Assembly (NCBI GenBank): GCA_016934595.1
Contig: JAFGSM010000051.1
Coordinates: forward strand, 1 to 35,867
Length of the DNA stretch: 35,867 bases
Direction: 5' to 3'
Source of the DNA: a bacterium
GTDB lineage: Bacteria; SZUA-182; DTGQ01; JAFGSM01
The notes under the pieces are model-generated. The model saw nothing but the letters and a program-made list of their open reading frames with translations, did no database searches and had not been told where the DNA came from. Every line of letters starts with the position of its first letter. The stretch's first letter is position 1. The position numbers and the translations under genes were made by a program. This document shows positions 18,871 through 27,452 of the stretch, piece by piece.

Positions 18871-18912
18871 GGGGATGGGTATCTAAACAAAATCGATTTA
18901 AAACCCATCCCC
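18871..18912. repeat. Second hairpin, 10-bp perfect inverted repeat
   Basis: GGGGATGGGT at 18871-18880 is exactly complementary to ACCCATCCCC at 18903-18912, with a 22-base spacer. A T-run precedes the left arm, so it could terminate transcription arriving from the opposite direction. The rest of the 18796-19133 gap holds an AT-rich palindrome near 19005-19020 and the leuC promoter, and no gene. Confidence 0.5.
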
Positions 18913-19033
18913 TCTTCTAATTTATATGAAAATAATCCAGCAACCCACTGTTTTATTTATTTTCATGCTTCGTTGTGATCGGTGGATCATGGCGGTTACT
19001 GTATGAAAAATTTTCATATTTCATGAAGGGTTG

Positions 19034-19088
19034 AAGTCAGTTATGCAGCGCCGCTGACTTGACATAGCAGGGTTTTTCTTGTTATAAA
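19034..19088 (+). promoter_or_regulatory. Promoter of leuC-leuD with an overlapping inverted repeat
   Basis: TTGACA (19059-19064) is followed by 17 bases and TTATAA, or 18 bases and TATAAA (19083-19088). AAGTCAG at 19034-19040 is the exact complement of CTGACTT at 19054-19060, whose last bases are the first bases of the -35 box. This dyad could be an operator or a hairpin. The leader to the leuC ATG is about 40 bases, ending in AAGGTG. Confidence 0.55.
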
Positions 19089-19133
19089 TAAACACTTTTA
19101 TAAATCCATTATTTAAGGCATATAAGGTGTATT

Positions 19134-20390
19134 ATGAAAGAAACCCTGGCCATCAAGATATTATCCAGTCATTGTAAGAAACAGGTTAAAGCCGGCGAGC
19201 TTGTTGTAGTGCCTGTGGATTGGGCCATAACCCAGGACGGGACCGGTCCTCTGGCAGTGCAGCAAATGGAACAACTGGGTCTTGATGGGGTATTCGATCA
19301 GAAGAGGGTGATCCTTTTTATAGACCATTCTGCCCCAAGCCCGAGAAAAGAGCTGTCCGACGCGCATCGAATTTTGAGGTCTTTTGCAGAAAAGACAGGG
19401 GCTATGCTCTCCGATATAGGGGAAGGGGTCTGCCATCAAAGGCTGGTTGAGGATTTTGTGAGGCCTGCTGATGTAGTGATAGGGGCTGATTCCCATACAT
19501 GCACATCAGGCGCCCTTGCGGCATTCTCAACAGGGATGGGCTCTACGGATGTGGCAGTAGGGATGGCTTTGGGCAAGACGTGGATGAAAGTACCTGAGAC
19601 CATAAGGATCGAGCTGGAGGGCGAGTTCTCACCTTGGACTTATGCCAAAGACCTCATGCTTTTCATCATCGGAAAGATCAGGGCGGATGGCGCCACATAC
19701 ATGGCACTGGAATTTGGCGGCCCTGCCATAGACAGTATGCCCATGTCCGACCGAATTACACTCACAAACATGGCAGTCGAGGCAGGGGCGAAAACAGGTC
19801 TTATTGCTTCCGATCCGGTTTGTCGTGAATATTTGAAGGAACACGGAAGGGGTGATGATTACCAGGAGGTATTCCCAGATCCAGGCGCAGAATATTCCAG
19901 GGCAATAGAGATAGATTTGGCGGACATAGGGCCTACAGTTGCCTGTCCCCACAGGGTAGACAATATATGTTCCGTAGAAAAGATAGCAGGAAAGAAGGTG
20001 GATCAGGTATATATAGGCACATGTACCAATGGCCGCATTGATGACTTGAGAGTGGCTGCCAGCATTTTAAAGGGCAGGCGGGTGGCCCGGAATACAAGGC
20101 TAATCGTTGTGCCTGCATCTAAAAGGACATTTATGCAGGCAATGGATGAGGGCATCATTCGGGATATGGTTGAGGCGGGAGCTGTTATATTGGCACCGGG
20201 ATGCGGGCCTTGCGTTGGCATACATGAGGGTATTTTGGGGGAAGGGGAGGTATGCCTTAGCACACAGAACAGAAATTTTCTTGGCAGGATGGGAAATACA
20301 AAAGGGTACATATATCTTGCATCCCCTGCCACAGCGGCATTTTCAGCAACAAGAGGGGCAATAGCAGATCCAAGGGAGGTGTTGTCATGA
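19134..20390 (+). CDS. leuC: 3-isopropylmalate dehydratase/homoaconitase family large subunit
   Basis: A 418-residue aconitase-family large subunit of the short type shared by archaeal and many anaerobic bacterial enzymes. The 4Fe-4S ligands are in DSHTCTSG, GTCTNGR and PGCGPCVG, all intact. Such enzymes isomerise 2-isopropylmalate in leucine synthesis; close relatives act as homoaconitase or dimethylmaleate hydratase. The small subunit gene overlaps its stop codon. leuA and leuB are not in the window, so the pathway must be inferred from elsewhere in the genome. The leuC symbol is the conventional choice and not proof of substrate. Confidence 0.88.
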   Translation: MKETLAIKILSSHCKKQVKAGELVVVPVDWAITQDGTGPLAVQQMEQLGLDGVFDQKRVILFIDHSAPSPRKELSDAHRILRSFAEKTGAMLSDIGEGVCHQRLVEDFVRPADVVIGADSHTCTSGALAAFSTGMGSTDVAVGMALGKTWMKVPETIRIELEGEFSPWTYAKDLMLFIIGKIRADGATYMALEFGGPAIDSMPMSDRITLTNMAVEAGAKTGLIASDPVCREYLKEHGRGDDYQEVFPDPGAEYSRAIEIDLADIGPTVACPHRVDNICSVEKIAGKKVDQVYIGTCTNGRIDDLRVAASILKGRRVARNTRLIVVPASKRTFMQAMDEGIIRDMVEAGAVILAPGCGPCVGIHEGILGEGEVCLSTQNRNFLGRMGNTKGYIYLASPATAAFSATRGAIADPREVLS

Positions 20391-20884
20391 TAAGCGGCAG
20401 GGTTTGGAGGTTTGGCGACGACATAAGCACGGATCTCATCGCCCCTGGCCGCCTCTTTCATCTGAGGACAAATCTGCCTGAGTTGGCCAAACATGTCCTT
20501 GAAGATGCCGACCCTGATTTCCCCAAAAACGTGCGGCCTGGGGACATCATAGTGGCGGGCAGGAATTTCGGCCTTGGCTCAAGCAGGGAGCATGCCCCAT
20601 TAATCATAAAGATGTCGGGCATAAGCGCAGTCCTTGCCAAGTCATTCGCCAGGATATTTTACAGGAATGCCATAAATATCGGCCTTCCCCTCCTTGAGGT
20701 TGACACGGATCATATCCAGGACGGGATCGTTCTGGATATAGATTTGAACAAGGGCATTGTCACGGATAAGGAAAAGACCTTCACACTGAGCGCGATACCC
20801 ATCCCTCATTTTATGATAAGGATATTGGAGGAAGGGGGGCTGGTGCCTTATATAAAAAAATACGGGGATTTTTGTCTGGATTGA
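20387..20884 (+). CDS. leuD: 3-isopropylmalate dehydratase/homoaconitase family small subunit
   Basis: The 165-residue swivelling domain that completes the active site of the large subunit. Motifs are GDDISTDLIAPGR, the substrate-recognition loop FHLRTN, and the highly conserved GRNFGLGSSREHAP. In methanogen enzymes the loop reads YLRT in homoaconitase and YLV-type in isopropylmalate isomerase, the arginine choosing substrates with a distal carboxylate. The LRT here is therefore closer to the homoaconitase pattern, and substrate specificity is open. The ATG overlaps the leuC stop by four bases (ATGA). Confidence 0.88.
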   Translation: MISGRVWRFGDDISTDLIAPGRLFHLRTNLPELAKHVLEDADPDFPKNVRPGDIIVAGRNFGLGSSREHAPLIIKMSGISAVLAKSFARIFYRNAINIGLPLLEVDTDHIQDGIVLDIDLNKGIVTDKEKTFTLSAIPIPHFMIRILEEGGLVPYIKKYGDFCLD

Positions 20885-20982
20885 CTCTGGTCAGCATAAA
20901 GCCTTTGTGTTCTGTTTACTACTTCGTTAAAACATTAAGCTGAAAAATAAAAATCCTGCCTATACGAAAAAAGGTATCATAT

Positions 20983-21453
20983 ATGTATAACCATCTTGCT
21001 ATGGCGATAGCGTCCTTATTTGGGATAGGATATATCCCCTTTTGTCCTGGGACATTTGGTACTTTTGCAGCCATTTTTTTATATGCAGTCATTGCAAGGT
21101 TTAGCCTTTACTCACAGGTTGGAGCCATTTTTGTGATATTTTTTATAGGTGTATGGGCTGCTCAGAAGGCGGAAAAGATCTTAAATAAAAAGGACCCGAC
21201 CGTGGTGGTGATCGACGAGGCGGCCGGTTATTTGTTAACCATGTGCTTTTTACCTTTCTCAATAACAGTGTCATTGATAGGGTTTTTTCTATTCCGGATA
21301 TTTGATATTTTAAAACCCTTTCCTATAAAGAGATTAGAGAAAATTTCTGGAGGGTGGGGGATAATGATGGATGATATCCTTGCCGGCATTTATTCGTCCG
21401 TGGTGCTTAGGGTGATATTGTATTTTATTGGCTTGAAGAGAGGCAACATTTGA
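20983..21453 (+). CDS. pgpA: Phosphatidylglycerophosphatase A
   Basis: A 156-residue inner-membrane enzyme that removes phosphate from phosphatidylglycerophosphate to make phosphatidylglycerol. PgpA signatures are the GIGYIPFCPGTFGT N-terminus, the acidic DEAAGY motif, FDILKPFPI and the C-terminal GGWGIMMDDILAG. Three to four hydrophobic helices separate them. Length agrees with the family. The gene is 98 bases after leuD and 49 before the prepilin peptidase, with no clear functional link to either. Confidence 0.93.
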   Translation: MYNHLAMAIASLFGIGYIPFCPGTFGTFAAIFLYAVIARFSLYSQVGAIFVIFFIGVWAAQKAEKILNKKDPTVVVIDEAAGYLLTMCFLPFSITVSLIGFFLFRIFDILKPFPIKRLEKISGGWGIMMDDILAGIYSSVVLRVILYFIGLKRGNI

Positions 21454-21502
21454 TCTGATGCATTTTTCTGGCTTATTTATTATTTAAGAAAAGGGTAGGT
21501 TA

Positions 21503-22291
21503 GTGAGACACGATATTATTCATCTTTTTTATCCTTGCCTTTTCGTATTGGGGCTTATCATAGGCAGCTTCCTGAACGTTTGTATATGGAGGCTTCCCAG
21601 GCATGAATCTTTAGTGATGCCATTTTCAAGGTGCCCCAAATGCCTGAATCCCATAAGGTTTTACGATAACATCCCAATAGCAAGTTTTATCATACTGGGG
21701 GGCCGTTGTAGATATTGCGGGGACAGAATTTCATTTCAATACCCTTTGGTAGAATCCATTACCTCAATGCTTTTTCTCATTGTAGGGTGGAGATTCGGCC
21801 CATCATGGGCACTTATCCCATATCTTTTCTTTACTGCCTCTCTTGTCGCAATCGCATTTATAGATATAGAGCACCTCATCATACCTGACCGTATATCTTT
21901 GCCTGGCATTGTGCTGGGTTTCTTGATAAGCTTTTTGCCTTTTATGCATGTTGGCCGTATAGATTCCTTGATCGGCATCTTTCTGTGCGGTGGGGCGTTC
22001 TATTTGGTCGATAAAATAAGCTTGCTAGTCTGGAAGCGGGAAGGGATGGGCGGAGGGGATATGAAGCTCATAGCCATGGTCGGGGCATTTTTGGGATGGC
22101 GGGGAGGGGTTGTAACCATCTTTTTGGCGTCCCTTTTGGGTTCAATATGGGGTATATTGATGATTATCTTGAAAAAGAAGGGGCGGATGGATACCATCCC
22201 ATTCGGCCCTTTTATATGTCTGGGCGCCCTTATCAGTCTGCTCTATGGGCGGGAAATGATATGGTGGTATCAGGGGTTTTTTGTCCCATGA
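21503..22291 (+). CDS. pilD: Prepilin peptidase (type IV leader peptidase/N-methyltransferase)
   Basis: A 262-residue polytopic membrane protease that cleaves and N-methylates type IV pilins and type II secretion pseudopilins. It has the N-terminal GSFLNVCIWRLP motif, the cytoplasmic zinc-type cysteine pairs CPKC and CRYC (methyltransferase part), and the two catalytic aspartates in IDIEHLIIPDR and GGGDMK. Start is GTG at 21503. No pilin or secretion genes are nearby, as is common for pilD. Its 3' end overlaps a gene on the other strand by 22 bases. GspO would be an equivalent name. Confidence 0.93.
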   Translation: MRHDIIHLFYPCLFVLGLIIGSFLNVCIWRLPRHESLVMPFSRCPKCLNPIRFYDNIPIASFIILGGRCRYCGDRISFQYPLVESITSMLFLIVGWRFGPSWALIPYLFFTASLVAIAFIDIEHLIIPDRISLPGIVLGFLISFLPFMHVGRIDSLIGIFLCGGAFYLVDKISLLVWKREGMGGGDMKLIAMVGAFLGWRGGVVTIFLASLLGSIWGILMIILKKKGRMDTIPFGPFICLGALISLLYGREMIWWYQGFFVP

Positions 22292-22560
22292 TCCTCGCCT
22301 GCATCCTCTTCAATCGATATATGCAGCTTGTTCAGAGTCTTCATGAGGGTTTTGTCAAGGATGCCGCTGATATCATCGCTTATCTTGCTTATATGCCTAA
22401 AAAACTCCCTTATGAAACAATGCCTATCTTTGTCAGAAACTACTCCATTTTGCATAAGGCATCCAAAGATATAATCCGCCTTTTCCTCAATCTTGCCCTC
22501 TGTTTCGGCAATAGGTTTAAGGATATCCTGGAGTATCGTTTTTTTGATGCGTTTGTACAT
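22270..22560 (-). CDS. Small helical protein, function unknown
   Basis: A 96-residue charged, probably all-helical protein (MYKRIKKTILQDILKPIAE at the start, acidic tail EEDAGEDHG). I accept it as real because a strong ribosome-binding site AGGAGAGGCG lies directly upstream of the ATG on the minus strand and because the overlapping plus-strand frame has no such signal. The two-segment pattern of charged helices with VSDKDRHCFIREFF faintly resembles small phasin-like or coiled-coil proteins, but I cannot assign a family. It converges on pilD, overlapping by 22 bases, and diverges from asnA. Confidence 0.6.
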   Translation of the reverse strand: MYKRIKKTILQDILKPIAETEGKIEEKADYIFGCLMQNGVVSDKDRHCFIREFFRHISKISDDISGILDKTLMKTLNKLHISIEEDAGEDHGTKNP

Positions 22561-22597
22561 ATCGCCTCTCCTGTATCCATTATCGGGATATCATCAT

Positions 22598-22627
22598 TTG
22601 GCAAAAAATAACCCCTTACTATATATT
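22598..22627 (+). promoter_or_regulatory. Candidate promoter for asnA
   Basis: TTGGCA at 22598-22603 is followed by the AT-rich run TATATATTTTAT; TATATA at 22620 gives a 16-base spacer and TATATT at 22622 an 18-base spacer. Initiation near 22634 leaves a 35-base leader ending in AAGGAG. Confidence 0.5.
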
Positions 22628-22668
22628 TTATCACAAAACCTCTCGACAAGAAAAAGGAGAAAAACACA

Positions 22669-23799
22669 ATGGGAGACAAAAAAGCAGATCTGGCAGGGCC
22701 AGGTATAGGCAATTATGAAGAACTTGAAAAGATTTTACCAAAAGATTACTCCTCTTTGCTAACACCCAAGGATACACAGAAGGCAATATTTGCTGCCAAA
22801 AACTATATCGAGGAGAACCTGAGCAGGGAACTTAACCTGATTATGGTTCAAGTTCCATTGATTGTAGATGTCGAAAGTGGAGTAAACGATTATCTGGACA
22901 GGGACGGATCTCGAACCCCAATCCGTTTTCATATTTCTAACGACCATAACAAGAACCCTATAGATGCCGAGGTTGTGCAGGCTGCGACGAAGTGGAAGCG
23001 GATGGCGCTGAAGCAGTTCGGGATGCGTCCGGGAGAGGGCCTCCTTACTGATATGAGGGCAGTGCGCAAGGATTATTTTCTGGATCACGATCATAGCGCA
23101 TACGTGGATCAGTGGGATTGGGAACTTGCTATCACTGAAAAACAGAGGGATCTGAAATTCTTAAAGGAGGTCGTAGAGGAGATATGGAAGGTCCTCAGGG
23201 GGGCCGAGGCTCATCTCCAGAGGCTTTTCCCAGATCTAAAAACGGACAGGTATCCGGGCCTTCCTGAAAAACTTACATTCCTCCATGCTGAGGATATATT
23301 AGAGAAGTATCCAGATTTGCCCCGAAAGGATCGTGAAACTGCTATATTGCAGGAATATCCTGCAATCTTCATTTATGGGATAGGCTGGACTCTCAAGGAC
23401 GGATATCCTCACGAGTTGAGGGCGGCAGACTATGATGACTGGGTTACAGAGACTAAGTCCGAGGAAGGCAGGCCCATGCATGGCCTTAATGGCGATATCC
23501 TGGTCTGGAATCACGTAACCAGTCGCCGCCATGAGCTGACATCCATGGGTATTCGCGTAAACGCGGATACCCTCAAAAAACAGCTTGAGATTACAGGGCA
23601 GCTCGATTTCCTGAGGTTGCCATATCACAAGGCGATCATAAATAATGAGATCCCTCTGAGCATCGGGGGCGGCATCGGGCAGTCCCGCACCTTTATGTAT
23701 CTGCTTAAAAAGGCCCACCTTGGGGAGGTCAGTGTCTCTGTATGGCCAAAGGTGCTCAAGGATATGTGCAGGAAAAAGAATATACATGTCTTGGATTGA
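22669..23799 (+). CDS. asnA: Aspartate-ammonia ligase (asparagine synthetase A)
   Basis: AsnA makes asparagine from aspartate, ammonia and ATP through an aspartyl-adenylate, and is related to class II aminoacyl-tRNA synthetases. The 376-residue protein is somewhat longer than E. coli AsnA (330). Recognisable parts are the N-terminal region LIMVQVPLIVDVESGVND, the central YVDQWDWELAI, and the class II motif 3 GGGIGQSRTFMYLL near the C-terminus. A good AAGGAG site precedes the ATG. Using ammonia directly fits an organism with ample ammonium. RNase H follows on the same strand. Confidence 0.95.
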   Translation: MGDKKADLAGPGIGNYEELEKILPKDYSSLLTPKDTQKAIFAAKNYIEENLSRELNLIMVQVPLIVDVESGVNDYLDRDGSRTPIRFHISNDHNKNPIDAEVVQAATKWKRMALKQFGMRPGEGLLTDMRAVRKDYFLDHDHSAYVDQWDWELAITEKQRDLKFLKEVVEEIWKVLRGAEAHLQRLFPDLKTDRYPGLPEKLTFLHAEDILEKYPDLPRKDRETAILQEYPAIFIYGIGWTLKDGYPHELRAADYDDWVTETKSEEGRPMHGLNGDILVWNHVTSRRHELTSMGIRVNADTLKKQLEITGQLDFLRLPYHKAIINNEIPLSIGGGIGQSRTFMYLLKKAHLGEVSVSVWPKVLKDMCRKKNIHVLD

Positions 23800-23822
23800 T
23801 ACAAGAACGGGCGGCAGATCGT

Positions 23823-24587
23823 ATGGAAAAACGCAAGAAAAGCCACTATGCAGTTGTCAGAGGCCAAAGACCAGGCATTTATGACAAATGGTATGGCGTG
23901 GATGGAGCAGAGGCCCAGGTTCGCGGGTTTACAAATGCCCTATATGAGGGTTTCTATTCACTTGAGGATGCAAAGGGTTGGTGGCGGCAGTTTAATGATA
24001 CAGAGCCTCAGATATATTTTGAAAAAAGGAGGTTAAGACCATCCTCCGGTAAATCCCGTTCAACCCATTCTAAGATTCCTGATTCTCCACTTAAAGCTGG
24101 CAAGGTAGTCATTTACACAGACGGGGGCTGTATCAAAAACCCGGGGCCTGGAGGATATGGAGCAATCCTTCTTTATGGAAGCCACAGGAAAGAGGTTTCA
24201 GCCGGATTCAGGCTTACAACAAATAACCGAATGGAATTGATGGCCTGCATAGAAGGATTAAAGCAATTAAGGCAGAAAAGCCCTGTAGTCATCTATTCGG
24301 ACTCGAAATATCTGGTCAACGGGATTATGAAAGGGTGGGCAAAAAGTTGGAGGGCGAGGGGCTGGATGAGGAACGAGATAGACAGGGCGGAAAATGCGGA
24401 TTTGTGGGCGCAACTTCTGGATTTGTGCGATAAACATGACGTCGAGTTTGTATGGATTAGGGGACATGCCGGAAATATGGAGAACGAGCGATGCGATCTG
24501 CTGGCTTTCGAAGCGGCGTCAAAACCTGGTTTGCCTCCTGACAATGCCTATGAGACCGGAAGGCCGTGGAATTTCTCAGGTGATTAA
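23823..24587 (+). CDS. rnhA: Ribonuclease HI with N-terminal viroplasmin-like domain
   Basis: About 254 residues. The N-terminal 50 residues (HYAVVRGQRPGIYDKWYGV, TNALYEGFYS, AKGWW) match the viroplasmin-like RNA:DNA-hybrid-binding domain. After a basic Ser/Pro-rich linker comes the RNase HI domain with the four metal-binding acids visible: Asp in YTDGGC, Glu in NRMEL, Asp in SDSKY and Asp in NERCD. It cuts RNA in RNA:DNA hybrids. The frame is open from 23742 inside asnA, but the domain starts at the ATG at 23823, so I use that. The gene overlaps queA tail to tail by 12 bases. Confidence 0.92.
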   Translation: MEKRKKSHYAVVRGQRPGIYDKWYGVDGAEAQVRGFTNALYEGFYSLEDAKGWWRQFNDTEPQIYFEKRRLRPSSGKSRSTHSKIPDSPLKAGKVVIYTDGGCIKNPGPGGYGAILLYGSHRKEVSAGFRLTTNNRMELMACIEGLKQLRQKSPVVIYSDSKYLVNGIMKGWAKSWRARGWMRNEIDRAENADLWAQLLDLCDKHDVEFVWIRGHAGNMENERCDLLAFEAASKPGLPPDNAYETGRPWNFSGD

Positions 24588-25610
24588 CATGGCGTCCCCA
24601 TAGCTGTAAAACCTGAACCCCTTTTTTATTGCAAGGTCATATGCCTTCATAATCAAATCATACCCGCTGAATGCACAAACAAGGACAAGGAGCGTGGAAC
24701 GCGGAAGATGGAAGTTGGTTATCAACGCATCTACGATCTTAAAATGGAACCCAGGCACTATAAAAAGATCGGTCCATCCATCCTGTTTTGATCCTTTAGG
24801 CGGGGGGGATTTCAGATACAATGTCTCAAGTGCCCTTGTCGTAGTCGTTCCAACGGCTATAATCCTGCGGCCTTCTTTTTTAGCAGTATCGATCAGGTCT
24901 ATGTCCTTGCCGCTTACAGAATATTTTTCAATGTCCATCTTGTGTTTAAGGATATCGTCTTTAATTATAGGCTTGAAGGTGCCAGGCCCTACATGAAGGG
25001 TCACAAAAGCTGTCACTACACCCTTTTCACAGATCTTCTTCATAAGTTCTTCAGTAAAATGAAGACCCGCGGTAGGGGCCGCAACTGCCCCAATATGTTC
25101 GGCAAAAACGGTTTGATACCTTTTTGTATCCTCTTTTGAAGGATCGGGTCTTTTGATATATGGCGGCAGGGGTACCTGTCCATATCTTTGCAATACTGCA
25201 ATGAAATCGCCCTCCCATTCGAAACGTACAAGCCACTTTCCGGTCCCCTCTTTATCTATTACTGTCCCCGAAAGGACGTCTGGAACAAAGATCAATTCTT
25301 GTCCTGGCTTTACCCTTCCTTTTATCAAACAAAGCCAGGTTTTTTTATCCAATGGATTTATAAGAAGGATTTCTATACTTCCTCCCGTTTCGGTTTTTTT
25401 GCCCTTTAGCCGCGCAGGAAAGACTTTTGTATCGTTCAGTGCCATAAGATCGCCAGGCCGCAGATAGTTTATAATATCCATGAATCTGCCCTCTTCTATG
25501 TTGCCTGTTTTACGATCAACAATCATGAGCCTGGAATGATCCCTTATGCTTGATGGCTGCTGGGCAATCAATCCTTCAGGCAGGGAAAAATCAAAGTCGG
25601 ATAGCTTCAT
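24576..25610 (-). CDS. queA: tRNA preQ1(34) S-adenosylmethionine ribosyltransferase-isomerase
   Basis: QueA transfers the ribose part of SAM to preQ1 in tRNA, giving epoxyqueuosine and releasing adenine and methionine. The 344-residue protein has the family motifs MKLSDFDFSLPEGLIAQQP at the start, LNDTKVFPARL, the APTAGLHFTEELM segment, TLHVGPGTFKP and the C-terminal YSYGDAMLI. It is the third gene of a minus-strand run queH, SpoIID gene, queA, separated from the SpoIID stop by 59 bases. QueH acts directly after QueA in the pathway. Confidence 0.97.
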   Translation of the reverse strand: MKLSDFDFSLPEGLIAQQPSSIRDHSRLMIVDRKTGNIEEGRFMDIINYLRPGDLMALNDTKVFPARLKGKKTETGGSIEILLINPLDKKTWLCLIKGRVKPGQELIFVPDVLSGTVIDKEGTGKWLVRFEWEGDFIAVLQRYGQVPLPPYIKRPDPSKEDTKRYQTVFAEHIGAVAAPTAGLHFTEELMKKICEKGVVTAFVTLHVGPGTFKPIIKDDILKHKMDIEKYSVSGKDIDLIDTAKKEGRRIIAVGTTTTRALETLYLKSPPPKGSKQDGWTDLFIVPGFHFKIVDALITNFHLPRSTLLVLVCAFSGYDLIMKAYDLAIKKGFRFYSYGDAMLIT

Positions 25611-25669
25611 ATTTTTTGATCGGAAAGTCTCATAAAATATTTATTATTTTTAGATCTGTTGGGAAGTAG

Positions 25670-26821
25670 TCAATAGACAGTAACTATACTTGATAGAGGA
25701 TAGTAATGGGTCAAGATATCTTCACATTTATACCCCTCTTCAGCCATTGCCTTTGCTCCCCATTGGCAAAGGCCTACGCCATGCCCCCATCCTTTGCCCT
25801 TAAATACAAAGGCATCTTTTTCTTTTATAATGGTAAATAAGGTGCTGCGGATAGTGTTATGACCTAAAAGCGCCCTCAACTGTTTGCCGCTAATGATCTC
25901 TTGTCCAAGGGAATGTGTAATTATAATGTTCTCTGCCCTGCCGCTGGATGACCTTTCCATTACACTTATAGATTTGATTACTCCCATGCGGAAGTATTGC
26001 CTCAAAAACAGATTCCTTATCTGAATATGGCCTATCTGGTTTTCCCACTCAAAGTGAGGGGATGCCTTGCAATAACTGCAGGGAACGCCTACCAGGGAAA
26101 GGTGATCATGGAATACATATCGGGCATCCTCGGTGTGGCCGCCGCAACATGCATGGTAAAGGGCAGGGATATAATCATTTTCATAAATAAGCGCCTGACC
26201 TCTGGTAGCATCGACCGCATGATCCGTCATAGGGTCTTCGCCACAGACCCCAAGATAAACCTGAGATTCTGTGGATGCCTTCAGATCGTAAAGGCTATTT
26301 GTGTTATGGGCAAGCTGATAAAGCGCATATGTCCTGGCAATAACTGCCTGAGCCTTCAGGCTTTCAAATGACCATGAAGGGGATATCTCCGCCTTCATCA
26401 AACCCTTTATATATTCTTCTATCCCAAGCCTGTTTATAACCCCCAGTTTCCAACTCTTGTCAAGAAAAATCACTATTTCACCCCTGTAGAGGTACTGATC
26501 AAATTTTATCGGGTTTTTACCTGTAGATTTAAGGGCGATGCTCGCAAAGTCATATTTTTCGCCGTTAATACTTATCCCTGATGGAAGAGGTAAAAAATCC
26601 AGGGGTTTCTCTTCAGAAGTTTTGAAGGTTCCTAGAGTCTTTCCTCCCTCTGCCGTTATACAGATGCCTCCCTGCTCTTTAATAGAAATAAACGGCGTTC
26701 CTCCTTTTATCAAGACCCTAATCATGGGGGGATTGCCTGGCATAGCATCAGCGGATAACCAGACAAGAAAACAGGTTGTCAATAAAATATAAACAAATAG
26801 CGGTTTAAGCAGTCTTTTCAT
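25670..26821 (-). CDS. SpoIID/LytB domain protein
   Basis: A 383-residue exported protein. It has a signal peptide at about residues 1-27 and a SpoIID domain over roughly 120-380. Motifs are SFESLKAQAVIARTYAL, the CCGGHTED segment and the C-terminal GWGHGVGLCQWGAKAMAEEG. SpoIID proteins are lytic transglycosylases that cut glycan strands stripped of stem peptides; LytB-type members enhance amidases. In a non-sporulating Gram-negative it presumably acts in septal or general peptidoglycan turnover. It overlaps queH by 17 bases and sits between two queuosine genes, with PBP1A and an LpoA-like gene close by. Confidence 0.9.
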   Translation of the reverse strand: MKRLLKPLFVYILLTTCFLVWLSADAMPGNPPMIRVLIKGGTPFISIKEQGGICITAEGGKTLGTFKTSEEKPLDFLPLPSGISINGEKYDFASIALKSTGKNPIKFDQYLYRGEIVIFLDKSWKLGVINRLGIEEYIKGLMKAEISPSWSFESLKAQAVIARTYALYQLAHNTNSLYDLKASTESQVYLGVCGEDPMTDHAVDATRGQALIYENDYIPALYHACCGGHTEDARYVFHDHLSLVGVPCSYCKASPHFEWENQIGHIQIRNLFLRQYFRMGVIKSISVMERSSSGRAENIIITHSLGQEIISGKQLRALLGHNTIRSTLFTIIKEKDAFVFKGKGWGHGVGLCQWGAKAMAEEGYKCEDILTHYYPLSSIVTVY

Positions 26822-27452
26822 TCTCCATCCCTTTATCTTCTGTTATTATCCTTTTGTTTTGCTTAGGCCTTTTGTAACCCAGATATCTGTCCCTTTCACT
26901 ATAGATGCATCCGCAGTACCCCTGACGATAAAGGCTTAACGTTTTAGACCTTTCTATCCCCTCTTTCCAACCTGAACGAAAATCCCGATAAAGAAAAGGG
27001 ATGCCGTATTTATCAGCCAGACTTGTGCCTATCCGTCGGATGGATTCATGATCCTGATATTTGCTATAGAGCAGGGTTGAAGTAAAACAGGTGAACTCCC
27101 CTCGTCTCGCCACAATTGCCGTCTCTTTAAGCCTCATGTAATAGCAATGAAGGCAACGTTTTTCCTCCCTGAAGGCAACCCCCCTCAAAAATTCATCAAG
27201 ATCGTAGCTGTCCCTGTAAATGATCCTCATCCCTCCGGTCTTCTCCAATTCCTGAACCGTCTGCAATCTCTTTTGATATTCCGAATAAGGCTGGATGTTA
27301 GGATTATAGAAAAGGCCGAGGACCTGATAACCTTCTTTTAAAAGGGCGGCACGCGGATAAAGAAAGCATGGCGCACAACATATATGAACCAGAACCTTCT
27401 TCAGCATGTCAGTTCTTTTGACAACCTCCTGCCGCAAAATTCTGCCGTCCAT
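26805..27452 (-). CDS. queH: Epoxyqueuosine reductase QueH
   Basis: QueH reduces epoxyqueuosine to queuosine in tRNA, the last step of the pathway, and is the cobalamin-independent alternative to QueG. About 215 residues. Diagnostic cysteine motifs are HICCAPC at the N-terminus, KRCLHCYYMRL in the middle and YCGC near the C-terminus, which hold an iron-sulfur and a metal site. The frame is open from 27512, but the ATG at 27452 has GGAGGAGGA immediately upstream and gives the usual length. It leads the queH, SpoIID gene, queA run. Confidence 0.93.
   Translation of the reverse strand: MDGRILRQEVVKRTDMLKKVLVHICCAPCFLYPRAALLKEGYQVLGLFYNPNIQPYSEYQKRLQTVQELEKTGGMRIIYRDSYDLDEFLRGVAFREEKRCLHCYYMRLKETAIVARRGEFTCFTSTLLYSKYQDHESIRRIGTSLADKYGIPFLYRDFRSGWKEGIERSKTLSLYRQGYCGCIYSERDRYLGYKRPKQNKRIITEDKGMENEKTA

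Noticed and set aside
22096-22611. 171-residue plus-strand frame past pilD
   Set aside because: It starts inside pilD in another frame, has no ribosome-binding site and is opposite a minus-strand gene with a strong one.
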